The notes beneath the pieces are model-generated. The model was not told the DNA's origin. It worked only from the letters and a program-made list of their open reading frames with translations, and did not search any database. 64,000 bases of DNA from Streptomyces sp. DG2A-72. GTDB taxonomy: Bacteria > Actinomycetota > Actinomycetes > Streptomycetales > Streptomycetaceae. The number at the start of each line of letters is the position of its first letter. The stretch's first letter is position 1. The position numbers and the translations under genes are program-made. Below are positions 1 through 10,742 of this stretch, piece by piece. The stretch is taken from positions 6,100,001 through 6,164,000 of the forward strand of contig NZ_JASTLC010000001.1 in the NCBI RefSeq assembly GCF_030499575.1, in the 5' to 3' direction.

Positions 1-501
1 GGCGACCTTGCCCTCGCCGGCGGCGGCGACGACCGCGTTGTGCTCCAGCACCGGGGCGAGGTTCTCGGTGTAGTTCTCGTGGTACCAGCCGTTGCGCAGC
101 AGCGTGTAGGGCAGGCCGGAGGCGAGGAGTACGTCCTCGGTGGCGCGGTGGTCGTCGGCGAGCGCGGCGGTCAGGCTGCCGGGGGCGCTGGTGTAGGCGA
201 GGAGCGCGACACCGACGGCCTTGGCGGCATCGATGACGACCTGGTGCTGGCCGACGCGGCCCTTGTCGAACTCGTTGCCCGAGATGAGCAGCACCTTGTC
301 GCCGGCGGCGAACAGGCCGTCGAAGGTCTCCGGAGCGTTGTAGTCGGCGACCGCGATCTTCACGCCGCGGGCTGCGAAGTCGGCCGCCTTCTCCGGGGTG
401 CGGACGACGGCGGTGATCTGGTCGGCCGGGACCTTCTCCAGCAGCTGCTCGACGACGTGGCGGCCGAGGTGTCCGGTGGCTCCGGTGACAACGATGCTCA
501 T
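1..501 (-). CDS. NAD(P)H-binding quinone oxidoreductase-like protein (QorB/NmrA type), 3' end outside window
   Basis: Atypical short-chain reductase that probably reduces quinones or related electrophiles with NAD(P)H in the cytoplasm. The N-terminus reads MSIVVTGATGHLGRHVVEQL, the dinucleotide-binding GxTGxxG loop of NmrA/QorB proteins. Further along come a VVRTPEKA stretch, AYTSA and LLRNGWYHENYTEN, all typical of QorB. The start ATG (499-501) has AAGGAG about 8 bases upstream. The first 167 codons are visible and the C-terminus runs off the left edge. It is divergent from an HxlR regulator, the usual QorB/QorR arrangement, so induction by electrophile or quinone stress is inferred. The family is secure, the substrate is not. 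Confidence 0.85.
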   Translation of the reverse strand, partial: MSIVVTGATGHLGRHVVEQLLEKVPADQITAVVRTPEKAADFAARGVKIAVADYNAPETFDGLFAAGDKVLLISGNEFDKGRVGQHQVVIDAAKAVGVALLAYTSAPGSLTAALADDHRATEDVLLASGLPYTLLRNGWYHENYTENLAPVLEHNAVVAAAGEGKVA

Positions 502-529
502 GATGAAGAACTCCTTGTGGGGTGCGTTG

Positions 530-587
530 GCACTAACCCTAGGGGATGCACTAACTCTCCATAAGTACCCACTTTGAAGTAAGGTAC
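530..587. promoter_or_regulatory. Divergent operator region between QorB-like gene and HxlR regulator
   Basis: An imperfect palindrome lies at 564-587, with outer GTACC/GGTAC and inner ACTT-TG-AAGT halves, a layout like known HxlR-family operators. Two direct copies of GCACTAAC sit at 530-537 and 548-555, 18 bp apart. A TAAGGT hexamer at 580-585 ends 6 bases before the regulator ATG at 592, so its transcript may be leaderless. The regulator probably binds here and represses both genes. This is inference from position and symmetry. Confidence 0.5.
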
Positions 588-591
588 CGGC

Positions 592-978
592 ATGGCAGTA
601 ACCGAATGGCACCCCGACGGCGCGACGATGTGCCCGTACCGCCTGGTCCTGGAGCACGTCACCAGCAAGTGGGGCGTCCTGGTCCTGATCCAGCTCCTCG
701 ACGGCCCGCACCGCTTCAGCGAACTGCGCCGCGCGATCAGCCAGGTCCGCCAGGTCAGCGAGAAAATGCTCACGCAGACCCTGCAGACCCTGGAGCGCGA
801 CGGCATGGTCCACCGCGAGGCCCGGCCGGTGATCCCCCCACGCGTCGACTACTCCCTCACCGGCCTCGGCCGCGAGGCCGCGGAACAGGTGCGCGACCTC
901 GCGCTGTGGACGCAGAAGCGGATGGACGCGGTGCAGGAGGCGCGGGATGCGTATGACGCGGCGAAAAGGCAGGCCTGA
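592..978 (+). CDS. HxlR-family winged-helix transcriptional regulator
   Basis: DNA-binding repressor of 128 residues, normal for HxlR proteins. The family core is plain: WGVLVLIQLLDGPHRFSELR, then VSEKMLTQTLQTLERDGMVHR (helix-turn-helix and wing) and PRVDYSLTGLG. A single cysteine near the N-terminus (MCPYR) occupies the place of the redox-sensing cysteine in HypR/QorR-type members, so thiol-based sensing is plausible. Divergent from the QorB-like reductase with an operator-like palindrome just upstream. Family assignment is firm; the target and signal are inferred from context. Confidence 0.9.
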   Translation: MAVTEWHPDGATMCPYRLVLEHVTSKWGVLVLIQLLDGPHRFSELRRAISQVRQVSEKMLTQTLQTLERDGMVHREARPVIPPRVDYSLTGLGREAAEQVRDLALWTQKRMDAVQEARDAYDAAKRQA

Positions 979-1216
979 GCAGGGATGATGCATACGGTCG
1001 TGGCCGGCTGACGCGCATGCGGGCGGCGCTCGAAGGGCACACATATGTCGGGGCGTTGGTCGACATGCGAGACACGTCCTTCGATGCGCCCCCTCTCCGC
1101 CTCCCGCGCTTGCTTGTGCCGCCGGGCACGCTGGGAAGGGGTGTCACGCCCACTGTGTGCCGACCCGCGCCCCACCCGTCGGTGCACGGACACCAGATCC
1201 AGAGGGATGTCTTGAC

Positions 1217-1780
1217 ATGGCCACACAGACACCGGTCGCGATAGGGCGAAGTATCGGTTCTGCAGTAGCTGCGGGGTTCGGCCTCTTACGGGAATCGCTC
1301 ACCCGTGGGACCCGCCGCCGACGCCAGGAGGAAATCCTGCTGGACTTGCTCCGGCAGCTCGCGTTGATGACCGAGGAGGTCCATCGGGCGAACCTGATCC
1401 AGGAACACCGCATCACCATGGAGCAGATGAACCGGACCATCGACGATCCCTCCCTGGCTGACGCCCGCAGCACGCTGGCCGGGGTCTCCGAGGCCAGACG
1501 CCGACAGATGATCTTCGCCAACGGGCAGTACGCGTCGCTCCTGCTGGCCTATCGCGTCGGAACGTTCGAGTGGAGTGAACTTCTGGGCCACTTGAGGATT
1601 CTGTGCCGCAACGACATCTTCGCCGAGTACTGGGACCGCACGGCCGAGCATCGGCGCAGCCTGCCCGGCGACTCCCTGGAACGGCGGTTGGGCAAGGTGA
1701 TCGACGGCATGCTGGAGGAACTGGCCGATGATCCGGACCGGTGGTGGGTCGTAGGGTCGGTCGATGCGGCACCCGAGTGA
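1217..1780 (+). CDS. DUF6082-like conserved protein
   Basis: A 187-residue protein of unknown function resembling a Streptomyces family that I recognise as DUF6082. A short hydrophobic N-terminal stretch (SIGSAVAAGFGLL) is followed by a basic patch and then a helical cytoplasmic part. Family-like phrases include LLAYRVGTFEWSELLGHLRILCRN, shortened here to its core LLAYRVG and LCRNDIFAEYW, and DPDRWWVVG near the end. An upstream in-frame ATG at 1157 exists, but the ATG at 1217 follows a purine-rich GAGGGATG stretch and fits family length better. No partner gene is obvious. Members often occur as scattered single genes. Confidence 0.65.
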   Translation: MATQTPVAIGRSIGSAVAAGFGLLRESLTRGTRRRRQEEILLDLLRQLALMTEEVHRANLIQEHRITMEQMNRTIDDPSLADARSTLAGVSEARRRQMIFANGQYASLLLAYRVGTFEWSELLGHLRILCRNDIFAEYWDRTAEHRRSLPGDSLERRLGKVIDGMLEELADDPDRWWVVGSVDAAPE

Positions 1781-1929
1781 AAAATTTGTCAACACTGGCC
1801 CTCGCCGCACCACTTACGGGTGTGAAAATTGATCCGTGGGCATGAAGTTGTGAATGTGGCGAGTTTCCTGACCCGGCCGCCTACTCTTAACCGGACGTCC
1901 TTACGTCCGGATCATGAAGAGGCCTCCGA

Positions 1930-2187
1930 GTGTTCAGCGAAACCCGTGCCGTCACCGTCGTCCGTCGCCTCGGAGACCCCCCTCGCACAAGGGGCAGCCA
2001 CACCAACGAAACCTGCCCCGACCTCTTCGAACTGAGTGACGGAAACTTCGCGGTGATCGGCACGGAGGCCACCGCCGATCTCGACCCGCACCTTCCCCCG
2101 GACGCCGCCCGAGCCGACTACGAGCGCATCGTCGTGATCGACCGGGACACCCTGATCCGCGCCAAGAAGGACATCCCCGACGAGTAG
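1930..2187 (+). CDS. Small conserved actinobacterial protein of unknown function
   Basis: Eighty-five residues with a GTG start preceded by GAAGAGG. The middle reads ETCPDLFELSDGNFAVIGTE, followed by acidic residues and YERIVVIDRDTLIRAKKD. I have seen similar small Streptomyces proteins beside regulators, but I do not know a function and no domain is named here. It is not in an operon: the next gene is korB on the opposite strand, separated by a bidirectional terminator. Predicted soluble, with no signal or membrane segment. Confidence 0.6.
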   Translation: MFSETRAVTVVRRLGDPPRTRGSHTNETCPDLFELSDGNFAVIGTEATADLDPHLPPDAARADYERIVVIDRDTLIRAKKDIPDE

Positions 2188-2248
2188 TGCACCCGTGCGC
2201 CCCCTGTCCGCCTCCCGCGCGGACTTGCGGGGCCGAACGCCGAACGCC

Positions 2249-2282
2249 GAGGGCCCGGGTGCTGTGTCGCACCCGGGCCCTC
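2249..2282. terminator. Bidirectional hairpin terminator
   Basis: A perfect 14-bp inverted repeat (2249-2262 with 2269-2282) encloses a 6-base loop, TGTGTC. It lies between the ends of two converging genes, the 85-residue gene and korB, and so can serve both. No long T-run follows, which is common in high-GC Gram-positives. Confidence 0.8.
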
Positions 2283-2297
2283 CATGCCGTACAGCCG

Positions 2298-3369
2298 TCA
2301 GCCGACTACGGTCCAGGTGTCGCCGCCGGCCAGCAGCGCCGCCAGGTCGCCCTTGCCGTTCTGTTCGATCGCCGTGTCGAGCTGGTCGGCCATCTGCGTG
2401 TCGTAGACGGGCCGGTCGACGGAGCGCAGGACGCCGATGGGGGTGTGGTGCAGGGTGTCCGGGTCGGCGAGGCGGGACAGGGCGAACGCCGTGGTCGGTG
2501 AGGCCGCGTGGGCGTCGTGGACCAGGACCTGCGCCTCGTTCTGCGGCGTGACGGTCACGACCTTGAGGTCGCCGGTGTGCTCGTCGCGTACGACGCCCTT
2601 CGAGCCGTCGCTGCCGAAGCGGATCGGCTGTCCGTGCTCCAGCCGGATCACCGCCTCCTCGGCCTGCTGCTTGTCCTTGATCGCGTCGAAGGCGCCGTCG
2701 TTGAAGATGTTGCAGTTCTGGTAGATCTCGATCAGTGCCGTGCCCGGGTGGGCGGCGGCCTGGCGCAGCACCTCGGTGAGGTGCTTGCGGTCGGAGTCCA
2801 CCGTCCGGGCCACGAAGGACGCCTCGGCGCCGATGGCCAGCGAGACCGGGTTGAAGGGTGCGTCGAGGGAGCCCATAGGCGTCGACTTGGTGATCTTGCC
2901 GACTTCCGACGTCGGGCTGTACTGGCCCTTGGTGAGGCCGTAGATCCGGTTGTTGAAGAGCAGGATCTTCAGGTTCACATTGCGGCGCAGGGCGTGGATG
3001 AGGTGGTTGCCGCCGATGGACAGCGCGTCGCCGTCGCCGGTGACGACCCACACGCTCAGGTCGCGGCGGGAGGATGCCAGGCCGGTCGCGATGGCGGGCG
3101 CGCGGCCGTGGATGGAGTGCATGCCGTACGTGTTCATGTAGTACGGGAAGCGGGACGAGCAGCCGATGCCCGAGACGAAGACGATGTTCTCCTTGGCCAG
3201 ACCCAGCTCCGGCATGAAGCCCTGCACAGCCGCGAGGATCGCGTAGTCACCGCAGCCGGGGCACCAGCGCACTTCCTGGTCGGACTTGAAGTCCTTCATG
3301 GACTGGCGGGCCTCGGCCTTGGGAACGAGCGAAAGCGACTCGATCGTGCCCGTGCCTTCCGTGGACGTC

Positions 3370-3377
<8 letters not shown>
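2298..3377 (-). CDS. korB: 2-oxoacid:ferredoxin oxidoreductase beta subunit
   Basis: Catalytic TPP-binding half of a 2-oxoglutarate (or other 2-oxoacid):ferredoxin oxidoreductase, which decarboxylates the oxoacid to acyl-CoA and reduces ferredoxin. In 359 residues the TPP site shows as VTGDGDALSIGGNHLIHA followed by LLFNNRIYGLTKGQ. Cysteines in WCPGCGDY (residues 39 and 42), GIGCSSR and YQNCNIF match the cluster-binding set of the family. Its ATG overlaps the end of korA by 8 bases, so the two are translationally coupled. It lacks a separate ferredoxin-like delta subunit, as is normal for KorAB in actinobacteria. Confidence 0.95.
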
Positions 3378-5298
<1,921 letters not shown>

Positions 5299-5593
5299 TG
5301 AACTGGACCTCCCTCGAGGCGGCTGTCTGGGAACGGCCTTCCCGCAGGCCCTCCCAGGATCAACCCTACGTCCGTAAGGGGCGCCCTCCCGCGGCCATTC
5401 GCATGATGGACGCCGCTTTGAGACGGTTCGCCGCCCTGACTTGACATGATTTCCCGCCCCCCGGCGCTTCCCTCGAAGACGCCCCCCGTGCAGGTTTCGG
5501 TTCTGGCCTCGTTCCTTGATCTCGCGCCATGCTTGTGTCTTGCTTGCCGGACCCTTTTCTCGCCCTCCGATCGGCTGACACGGTGTCAGGCCC

Positions 5594-6253
5594 TCAGGAG
5601 TTCAAGTACGTCAGAACTGCGAGTACCCGCCGATGGTCCCCGTCGCTCTGGGACAGGCCGAGCTTCAGGAAGATGTTGCTGACGTGCTTCTCGACGGCGC
5701 CGTCGCTCACCACGAGCTGCCGGGCGATCGCGGAGTTGGTCCGCCCCTCGGCCATCAGGCCCAGGACCTCACGCTCCCGTGGGGTGAGTCCCGCGAGCAC
5801 ATCCTGCTTACGGGAGCGGCCGAGCAGCTGCGCGACGACCTCCGGGTCCAGGGCCGTACCGCCCTCGGCCACCCGGACCACCGCGTCCACGAATTCACGC
5901 ACCTCGGCTACCCGGTCCTTGAGCAGATACCCGACCCCACGGCTGGAACCTGCCAGCAGTTCGGTGGCGTACCGCTCCTCCACATACTGTGACAACACGA
6001 GCACGCCCAGTCCGGGATGCGCCTTGCGTAACCGCACGGCCGCGCGAACGCCTTCGTCGGTGTGCGTCGGCGGCATCCGTACGTCGGCCACGACCACGTC
6101 GGGCAGCGATCCGGCCGCGTCCAGCTCGCCGATGGTCTTGATCAGCGCGTCCCCATCCCCCACCCCGGCCACGACCTCATGGCCCCGGTCGGTCAACAGC
6201 CGAGTCAGCCCCTCCCGGAGCAGCACCGAATCCTCGGCGATGACCACACGCAC
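5594..6253 (-). CDS. LuxR/NarL-type response regulator
   Basis: Two-component response regulator, 219 residues. The receiver begins MRVVIAEDSVLLREGL and carries the phosphorylation Asp at residue 57 (VVVADVRMPP). The LuxR DNA-binding domain has LTPREREVLGLMAEGRTNSA and VEKHVSNIFLKLGL. I chose the GTG at 6253 because GGAGG lies 5 bases upstream; another in-frame GTG sits four codons earlier. It is downstream of two sensor kinases of the matching (HisKA_3) class, separated from the nearer one by 419 bp containing repeats. Probably the common output for both kinases. Confidence 0.92.
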   Translation of the reverse strand: MRVVIAEDSVLLREGLTRLLTDRGHEVVAGVGDGDALIKTIGELDAAGSLPDVVVADVRMPPTHTDEGVRAAVRLRKAHPGLGVLVLSQYVEERYATELLAGSSRGVGYLLKDRVAEVREFVDAVVRVAEGGTALDPEVVAQLLGRSRKQDVLAGLTPREREVLGLMAEGRTNSAIARQLVVSDGAVEKHVSNIFLKLGLSQSDGDHRRVLAVLTYLNS

Positions 6254-6672
6254 CCTGTCCTCCACGATCTTCGGCCCCCCACAACCCAACAGCGCCCACC
6301 AAGACCTCCAGCATTCCAGCATTCGGTCGGGGCTGCGCCCGGGCTGCGGAAATGGGGGAGAGACAGATTGGCGAGCGGGTCGGGGTCAGGGTCAGTAATA
6401 AGCCGCCCGCGACTGCGGACGGCTGTGCGGTGTCGCAAGCAGTCGCAGCCCGCAGCCGCGGGCTGCCGATGCCCGCCGTCACAAGCTGCGGGCATGCGCG
6501 CCTCTGCCGTAGCTGCGGGCATGCGTGCCGCCTGGGGCGGCACGGGTGGGCGCAGGCGGCACCCCGCCAACGCCGGGCTGCGCGACCCACCCCCACCCCA
6601 GCCACGACGGCGCTACGGCTGCGCGACCCACCCCCGTCCACCCCGCCCACAGCGCAAGCCCACGTCACCTGT
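6254..6672. repeat. Intergenic region with short repeats and hairpin (REP-like)
   Basis: No gene is supported in these 419 bases. They contain two copies of AGCTGCGGGCATGCG (6484-6498 and 6511-6525), an 8-bp inverted repeat GTGCCGCC/GGCGGCAC with a 3-base loop (6525-6543), and two copies of GGCTGCGCGACCCACCCCC (from 6576 and from 6617). I recall very similar sequence scattered between genes in other Streptomyces, so this is probably a dispersed palindromic repeat. It separates a kinase from its regulator, so a 5' leader or processing role is possible. Confidence 0.6.
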
Positions 6673-8055
6673 TCACACCCGCTCACTCCGCCAGGGCAAC
6701 TCCGCAGTCACCCGCGTAGGCCCCCCCACCGGCGAATCCACCACCAGAATCCCGTCCACCGCGTCCAACCGCTCGGCCAGCCCTGCCAGCCCCGACCCAC
6801 CGGAGGTGTCCGCGCCCCCCACCCCGTTGTCCACGACCTGCAGCATCAGCCGGTGATCCACCCGCCACACATCCACCGCCGCCCACGTGGCCCGCGAATG
6901 CTTGCTGATGTTCTGCAGCAGCTCCGACACCGTGAAGTACGCGATCCCCTCGATCGCCGGCGCCGGCCGCTCCACCAGATCGACCTCCACCTGCACCCGC
7001 ACCGTGCACCGGGACGCCACCGCCGACAGCGCCGCATCCAGCCCCCGGTCCGTCAGCACCGCCGGATGAATCCCCCGCGCCAGATCCCGCAGCTCCTGCA
7101 ACGCCGTCTTCACCTCACCGTGCGCCTCGTCCACCATCCGCGCCGCGGCCTCCGGATCCTCCGTCAGCTTCTCCTTCGCCAGCCCCAGATCCATGGCCAA
7201 CGCCACCAGCCGCGCCTGCGCCCCGTCGTGCAGATCCCGCTCGATCCGCCGCAGGTCGGCCGCCGCGGTGTCGACCACGACCCCCCGGTCCGACTCCAGC
7301 TCCACGACCCGTGTCGCCAGCCGCGACGGCCCGAGCAGCCCGTGCACCAGCAGCCGGTCCACCGTGGTCAGCGCCCGCACGATCCACGGCGCGGCCAGCG
7401 TGAACAACAGCCCCACCAGCGCCGTGACGGTGACCTCGAAGGGGTTGTCGAGGTAGACGTGGTGGGTCTCGTCGTCGTACAGCTGCAGGCCGTCCTGACC
7501 GCCGTACATCGGGAAGAGCCAGAACCACAGTGGATACGTCAGCAGCGACCAGCCGATCGACCAGACGGTCACGGAGACGACGAAGGAGAACACCGCCCAA
7601 GGGAAGTGCAGCACCGTGTACAGCAGCGCCCGCCACGACGAACCGCTCTTGAGTACGGCCCCCATCCAGGCCATCGCGCCGGACTTCCGCATCCGCAGCG
7701 GCTCGGGCGCGGCCACGTCGAGTCCCAGCAGGCCCCGCGCCCGCGCCCGCTCCAGCGACCCGAACAACCGGCACCCGGCGAGCCCCGCGGCCAGCACCGG
7801 AATCCCGAGGAAGGTGACCAGCAGGCCCGCGCCCAGCGACACCATCGTCACGGCGTAGGTGAAGAGCAGGATGCTGATGGGCAGGCTGAGCAGCACATAC
7901 ATGAACTCGCGCCAGCTGCGCGCCTCGAACGGCGCCCGCAGCCCCGCCGGCAGCCGGTGCCGCCTGGTCTCGGTGGCGTATCCCGTGGGGTGTCCGGTGG
8001 GGTATCCGAGCCCGCTGTCGCGCTGGGCGTAGCCCTGTCCGTACTCCGTGGCCAT
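6673..8055 (-). CDS. Sensor histidine kinase with N-terminal membrane sensor domain (copy 1)
   Basis: Membrane kinase of 460 residues. After a Gly/Tyr-rich N-terminus come about four hydrophobic segments (FMYVLLSLPISILLF, LVTFLGIPVLAA, FPWAVFSFVVSVTVW, VTVTALVGLLFTLA) forming a bacterial 'sensor' domain. The HisKA_3 dimerisation box follows, with the phosphoacceptor His276 in IERDLHDGAQARLV, then a HATPase domain (ELLQNISKHS, LQVVDNGVGG, GLAGLAERL). The ATG at 8055 was chosen because the sensor domain begins soon after it. It is a close paralogue of the kinase just upstream and shares whole blocks with it. Signal unknown. Confidence 0.9.
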   Translation of the reverse strand: MATEYGQGYAQRDSGLGYPTGHPTGYATETRRHRLPAGLRAPFEARSWREFMYVLLSLPISILLFTYAVTMVSLGAGLLVTFLGIPVLAAGLAGCRLFGSLERARARGLLGLDVAAPEPLRMRKSGAMAWMGAVLKSGSSWRALLYTVLHFPWAVFSFVVSVTVWSIGWSLLTYPLWFWLFPMYGGQDGLQLYDDETHHVYLDNPFEVTVTALVGLLFTLAAPWIVRALTTVDRLLVHGLLGPSRLATRVVELESDRGVVVDTAAADLRRIERDLHDGAQARLVALAMDLGLAKEKLTEDPEAAARMVDEAHGEVKTALQELRDLARGIHPAVLTDRGLDAALSAVASRCTVRVQVEVDLVERPAPAIEGIAYFTVSELLQNISKHSRATWAAVDVWRVDHRLMLQVVDNGVGGADTSGGSGLAGLAERLDAVDGILVVDSPVGGPTRVTAELPWRSERV

Positions 8056-8183
8056 CGGCGTCGTCCGTTCTACTCGGCCTGCTCGTCCTGTCGTACCGCG
8101 GCTGTGCCGTCGTACCCCCACACTGCTCTGCCGCAGTTCCGCGGACCATGGAGTCCGTCGGCCTCTTGAACGGGGGGTTTTCC

Positions 8184-9425
8184 CTACCCCTGGCTCCCGT
8201 GGCTGCCCTGGCTCTGCCGGTCGTCCGCCGGCGCGCGGTCCCGCCACGGCAGCTCGGCCGTCACCGTCGTCGGGCCGCCGGCCGGCGAGTCGACGACGAA
8301 CAGGCCGTCCACGGCGTCCAGCCGCTCGGCGAGACCGCTCATGCCGGTCCCGCCGTCGAGCCGCGCGCCCCCGCGCCCGTCGTCCCACACCTGGATCAGC
8401 AGCCGGTTCTCCACCCGCCACACATCGACCGACGCAGTCCGCGCCCCGCTGTGCTTGCTGATGTTCTGCAGCAGCTCGGAGACGGTGAAGTAGGCGATGC
8501 CCTCGATCGCCGCGGCCGGCCTGGCGTCCAGGTCGGCCGTCACCTTCACGGGCACGGTGCAGCGCGAGGCGACGGAGGAGAGCGCCGCGTCCAGGCCACG
8601 GTCGGTGAGGACCGCGGGGTGGATCCCGCGCGCGAGGTCCCGCAGCTCATGCAGGGCCAGCTTCACCTCGCCGTGCGCCTCCGCGATCATCCCCGCCGCG
8701 TAGTCCGGGTCCTCCAGCAGCTTCTCCTTGGCCAGGCCCAGCCCCATGGCCAGATTGACCAGCCGCGCCTGCGCCCCGTCGTGCAGATCCCGCTCGATGC
8801 GCCTCAGGTCGGCGGCGGCCGTGTCGACCACGACCCCCCGGTCCGACTCCAGCTCGGCGATACGGCGCTCCAGCTCGTCCGAGGGCGACAGCAGCCCGCG
8901 CACCATCGCCCGGTCCGCGTTGGTCAGCCCCCGGGCGATGAACGGCAGCACCGGCCACAGCACGAACAGCGAGGCCAGCGTGATGGTGAAGGTGAGGATG
9001 CCCCAGGGCAGCCGGATGAAGTCGTACAGGACCGTGCGCCAGCCCACCGGGTCCTTCAGCGCCATCCACAGCCGCTGGAAGAACCCTCCCTGGCCACGGA
9101 TCCGCAACGGGCTCGGCTCGTCCACCCGTACCCTCAGCAGCGCCCTGGCCCGCTTCCGTTCCAGTTTGCCCAGCTGCCGCGCGCCCATCAGCCCCAGCGC
9201 GAGCAGCGGCAGGCCGATCACCGTGACGGTCAGCCCGGCGCCGAGCCACAGCACGGTGACGACGTAGACGAACCCGAACAGCGCGACCGGAAGGTTCAGC
9301 AGAAGGTGCGCGATCTCCTTCCAGGTCTGCGAGTTGAAGGCGAATTGGGCCGGCGGCAGGCGCTCGGCGTCCGGGGCCGTGGCGGCGTGGCGCGGCATGC
9401 CGGTGTCGGGTGTGCGTGCGGTCAT
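8184..9425 (-). CDS. Sensor histidine kinase with N-terminal membrane sensor domain (copy 2)
   Basis: First gene of the kinase-kinase-regulator set, 413 residues. Same plan as copy 1: hydrophobic sensor region (IAHLLLNLPVALFGFVYVV, LTVTVIGLPLLALGL, WGILTFTITLASLFVLWP), HisKA_3 with phosphoacceptor His215 in IERDLHDGAQARLV, then HATPase (ELLQNISKHSG, DDGRGG, GMSGLAERLDAVDG). The ATG at 9425 is preferred over an upstream extension rich in Arg and Gly. Long identical blocks with copy 1 (ESDRGVVVDTAAADLRRI, ARGIHPAVLTDRGLDAAL) show tandem duplication. It may form heterodimers with copy 1. Confidence 0.9.
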   Translation of the reverse strand: MTARTPDTGMPRHAATAPDAERLPPAQFAFNSQTWKEIAHLLLNLPVALFGFVYVVTVLWLGAGLTVTVIGLPLLALGLMGARQLGKLERKRARALLRVRVDEPSPLRIRGQGGFFQRLWMALKDPVGWRTVLYDFIRLPWGILTFTITLASLFVLWPVLPFIARGLTNADRAMVRGLLSPSDELERRIAELESDRGVVVDTAAADLRRIERDLHDGAQARLVNLAMGLGLAKEKLLEDPDYAAGMIAEAHGEVKLALHELRDLARGIHPAVLTDRGLDAALSSVASRCTVPVKVTADLDARPAAAIEGIAYFTVSELLQNISKHSGARTASVDVWRVENRLLIQVWDDGRGGARLDGGTGMSGLAERLDAVDGLFVVDSPAGGPTTVTAELPWRDRAPADDRQSQGSHGSQG

Positions 9426-9526
9426 ATGGGCTAGCGTGCCGCGCGGACGGCCGCCGCGCCATGAGGTCGGCCGCCGGGATACACGGGGGAAATCCCCACC
9501 CCGGTGGACCAAGGCGTGAAGGCCTG

Positions 9527-9555
9527 CTTACCGTCGCTTTATCAGGGCCTAGACT
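9527..9555 (+). promoter_or_regulatory. Candidate promoter for the second nuo operon
   Basis: A TAGACT hexamer at 9550-9555 with a weak CTTACC 17 bp upstream (9527-9532), about 65 bases before the nuoA start. It is the only reasonable match to the vegetative consensus in this gap. Weak at the -35. Confidence 0.3.
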
Positions 9556-9621
9556 CCCGTGCGTACAGATCGTCGAACGCAGGGTTCACGTGGGTCACGA
9601 GGTCAGGGAGTGAGGACGGAC

Positions 9622-10017
9622 GTGCGCGATTCGACCGTCGTCGTCGCGGCGGACTACTTCCAGTCGTACTCGGTCGTGGGGCTGCTCGCCGTCATCGGCG
9701 TGCTGTTCGTCGCCGTCGCCTTCGGCGCCAGCCGCCTGCTGCGGCCCGTGGTCCCCACCCCCGAGAAGCTCCTGACGTACGAGTGCGGCGTCGACCCCGT
9801 CGGCGAGGGCTGGGCCCACACCCAGGTCCGCTACTACGTCTACGCCTTCCTTTACGTCATCTTCGCCGTCGACTCGATCTTCCTGTTCCCGTGGGCGACG
9901 GTCTTCGCCGCTCCCGGCTACGGCGCGACGACGCTGGTGGAGATGTTCCTGTTCCTCGGCTTTCTGGCCGTGGGCCTGTTGTACGCCTACAAGAAGGGGG
10001 TCCTGGCATGGACGTGA
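9622..10017 (+). CDS. nuoA: NADH-quinone oxidoreductase subunit A (second copy type)
   Basis: Membrane subunit of complex I, 131 residues and three membrane helices. The conserved loop reads [15 protein letters not shown], followed by [21 protein letters not shown] chose the GTG at 9622 because GAGG lies 5 bases upstream; a GTG four codons earlier (9610) is also possible. First gene of a ten-gene operon in which neighbours overlap or nearly touch. nuoB begins inside its last codons. It belongs to an incomplete Nuo set without D, E, F and G, so it may not be a classic NADH dehydrogenase. Confidence 0.9.
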   Translation: MRDSTVVVAADYFQSYSVVGLLAVIGVLFVAVAFGASRLLRPVVPTPEKLLTYECGVDPVGEGWAHTQVRYYVYAFLYVIFAVDSIFLFPWATVFAAPGYGATTLVEMFLFLGFLAVGLLYAYKKGVLAWT

Positions 10018-10742
10018 CTCCTTCTTCCGAGCCGGTTGTGCGGCCTTCCGAGCCGGTTGTGCGGCCTTCCGAGCCTGTTCTGCTGCCGGAGCCGAAACGG
10101 CTGGGCGCCCTCGCCCGCCTCGCCCCCGAGCCGATGAAGGTCGTCCTGAACTGGGGCCGCCGTTACTCGCTCTGGGTCTTCAACTTCGGCCTCGCCTGCT
10201 GCGCGATCGAGTTCATCGCCGCGTCGATGGCCCGCCACGACTTCATCCGGCTGGGTGTCATCCCGTTCGCCCCCGGTCCGCGCCAGGCCGACCTGATGGT
10301 CGTCTCCGGCACGGTCACCGACAAGATGGCCCCCGCCGTGAAGCGCCTGTACGAGCAGATGCCCGAGCCCAAGTACGTCATCTCCTTCGGCGCGTGCAGC
10401 AACTGCGGCGGCCCGTACTGGGACTCGTACTCCGTCACCAAGGGTGTCGATCAGATCATCCCCGTGGATGTCTATGTGCCGGGCTGCCCGCCCAGGCCCG
10501 AGGCGCTGCTCCAGGGGATCATCAAGCTCCAGGAGAAGATCGCTCGGGAGTCGCTGCGGGAGCGGTACGGAACTCCTGCGGGGCGTCCGTCGACGGCGGC
10601 GCTGCAGAGCGGGTTGGTGCAGCCGCCGGCGGTGTCGGCGACGAGTGGCGGTATCGGGGCGGATAGCGGTAGCGCGAGGGACGGCGATACGGCGAAGGAC
10701 GGCCGTACTGTGAGGGACGGCGATACGGGGGAGGCCCGATGA
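10008..10742 (+). CDS. nuoB: NADH-quinone oxidoreductase subunit B
   Basis: Carries iron-sulphur cluster N2, the last cluster before quinone. In 244 residues the four expected cysteine contexts are present: [23 protein letters not shown] and [13 protein letters not shown]. The ATG at 10008 overlaps nuoA. An unusual N-terminal extension holds three PSEPVVR-like repeats, and the C-terminal 60 residues are a low-complexity tail with RDGDT repeats. In normal complex I this protein forms the quinone cavity together with NuoD, which is absent from this operon. Confidence 0.95.
   Translation: MDVTPSSEPVVRPSEPVVRPSEPVLLPEPKRLGALARLAPEPMKVVLNWGRRYSLWVFNFGLACCAIEFIAASMARHDFIRLGVIPFAPGPRQADLMVVSGTVTDKMAPAVKRLYEQMPEPKYVISFGACSNCGGPYWDSYSVTKGVDQIIPVDVYVPGCPPRPEALLQGIIKLQEKIARESLRERYGTPAGRPSTAALQSGLVQPPAVSATSGGIGADSGSARDGDTAKDGRTVRDGDTGEAR
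10025..10087 (+). repeat. Three 21-bp tandem repeats in nuoB
   Basis: Two exact copies and one diverged copy of TTCCGAGCCGGTTGTGCGG-type units, in frame, encoding repeated PSEPVVR. Period 21 bp keeps the reading frame. Confidence 0.85.

Noticed and set aside
5299..5593. Possible small gene in the gap between the response regulator and korA
   Set aside because: The only frames are short and basic without a ribosome site. I see no clear feature other than the korA ribosome-binding region.
6352..8169. Plus-strand open frame of about 600 codons opposite the first kinase
   Set aside because: Pro/Arg/His-rich shadow composition; the minus strand encodes a complete histidine kinase.
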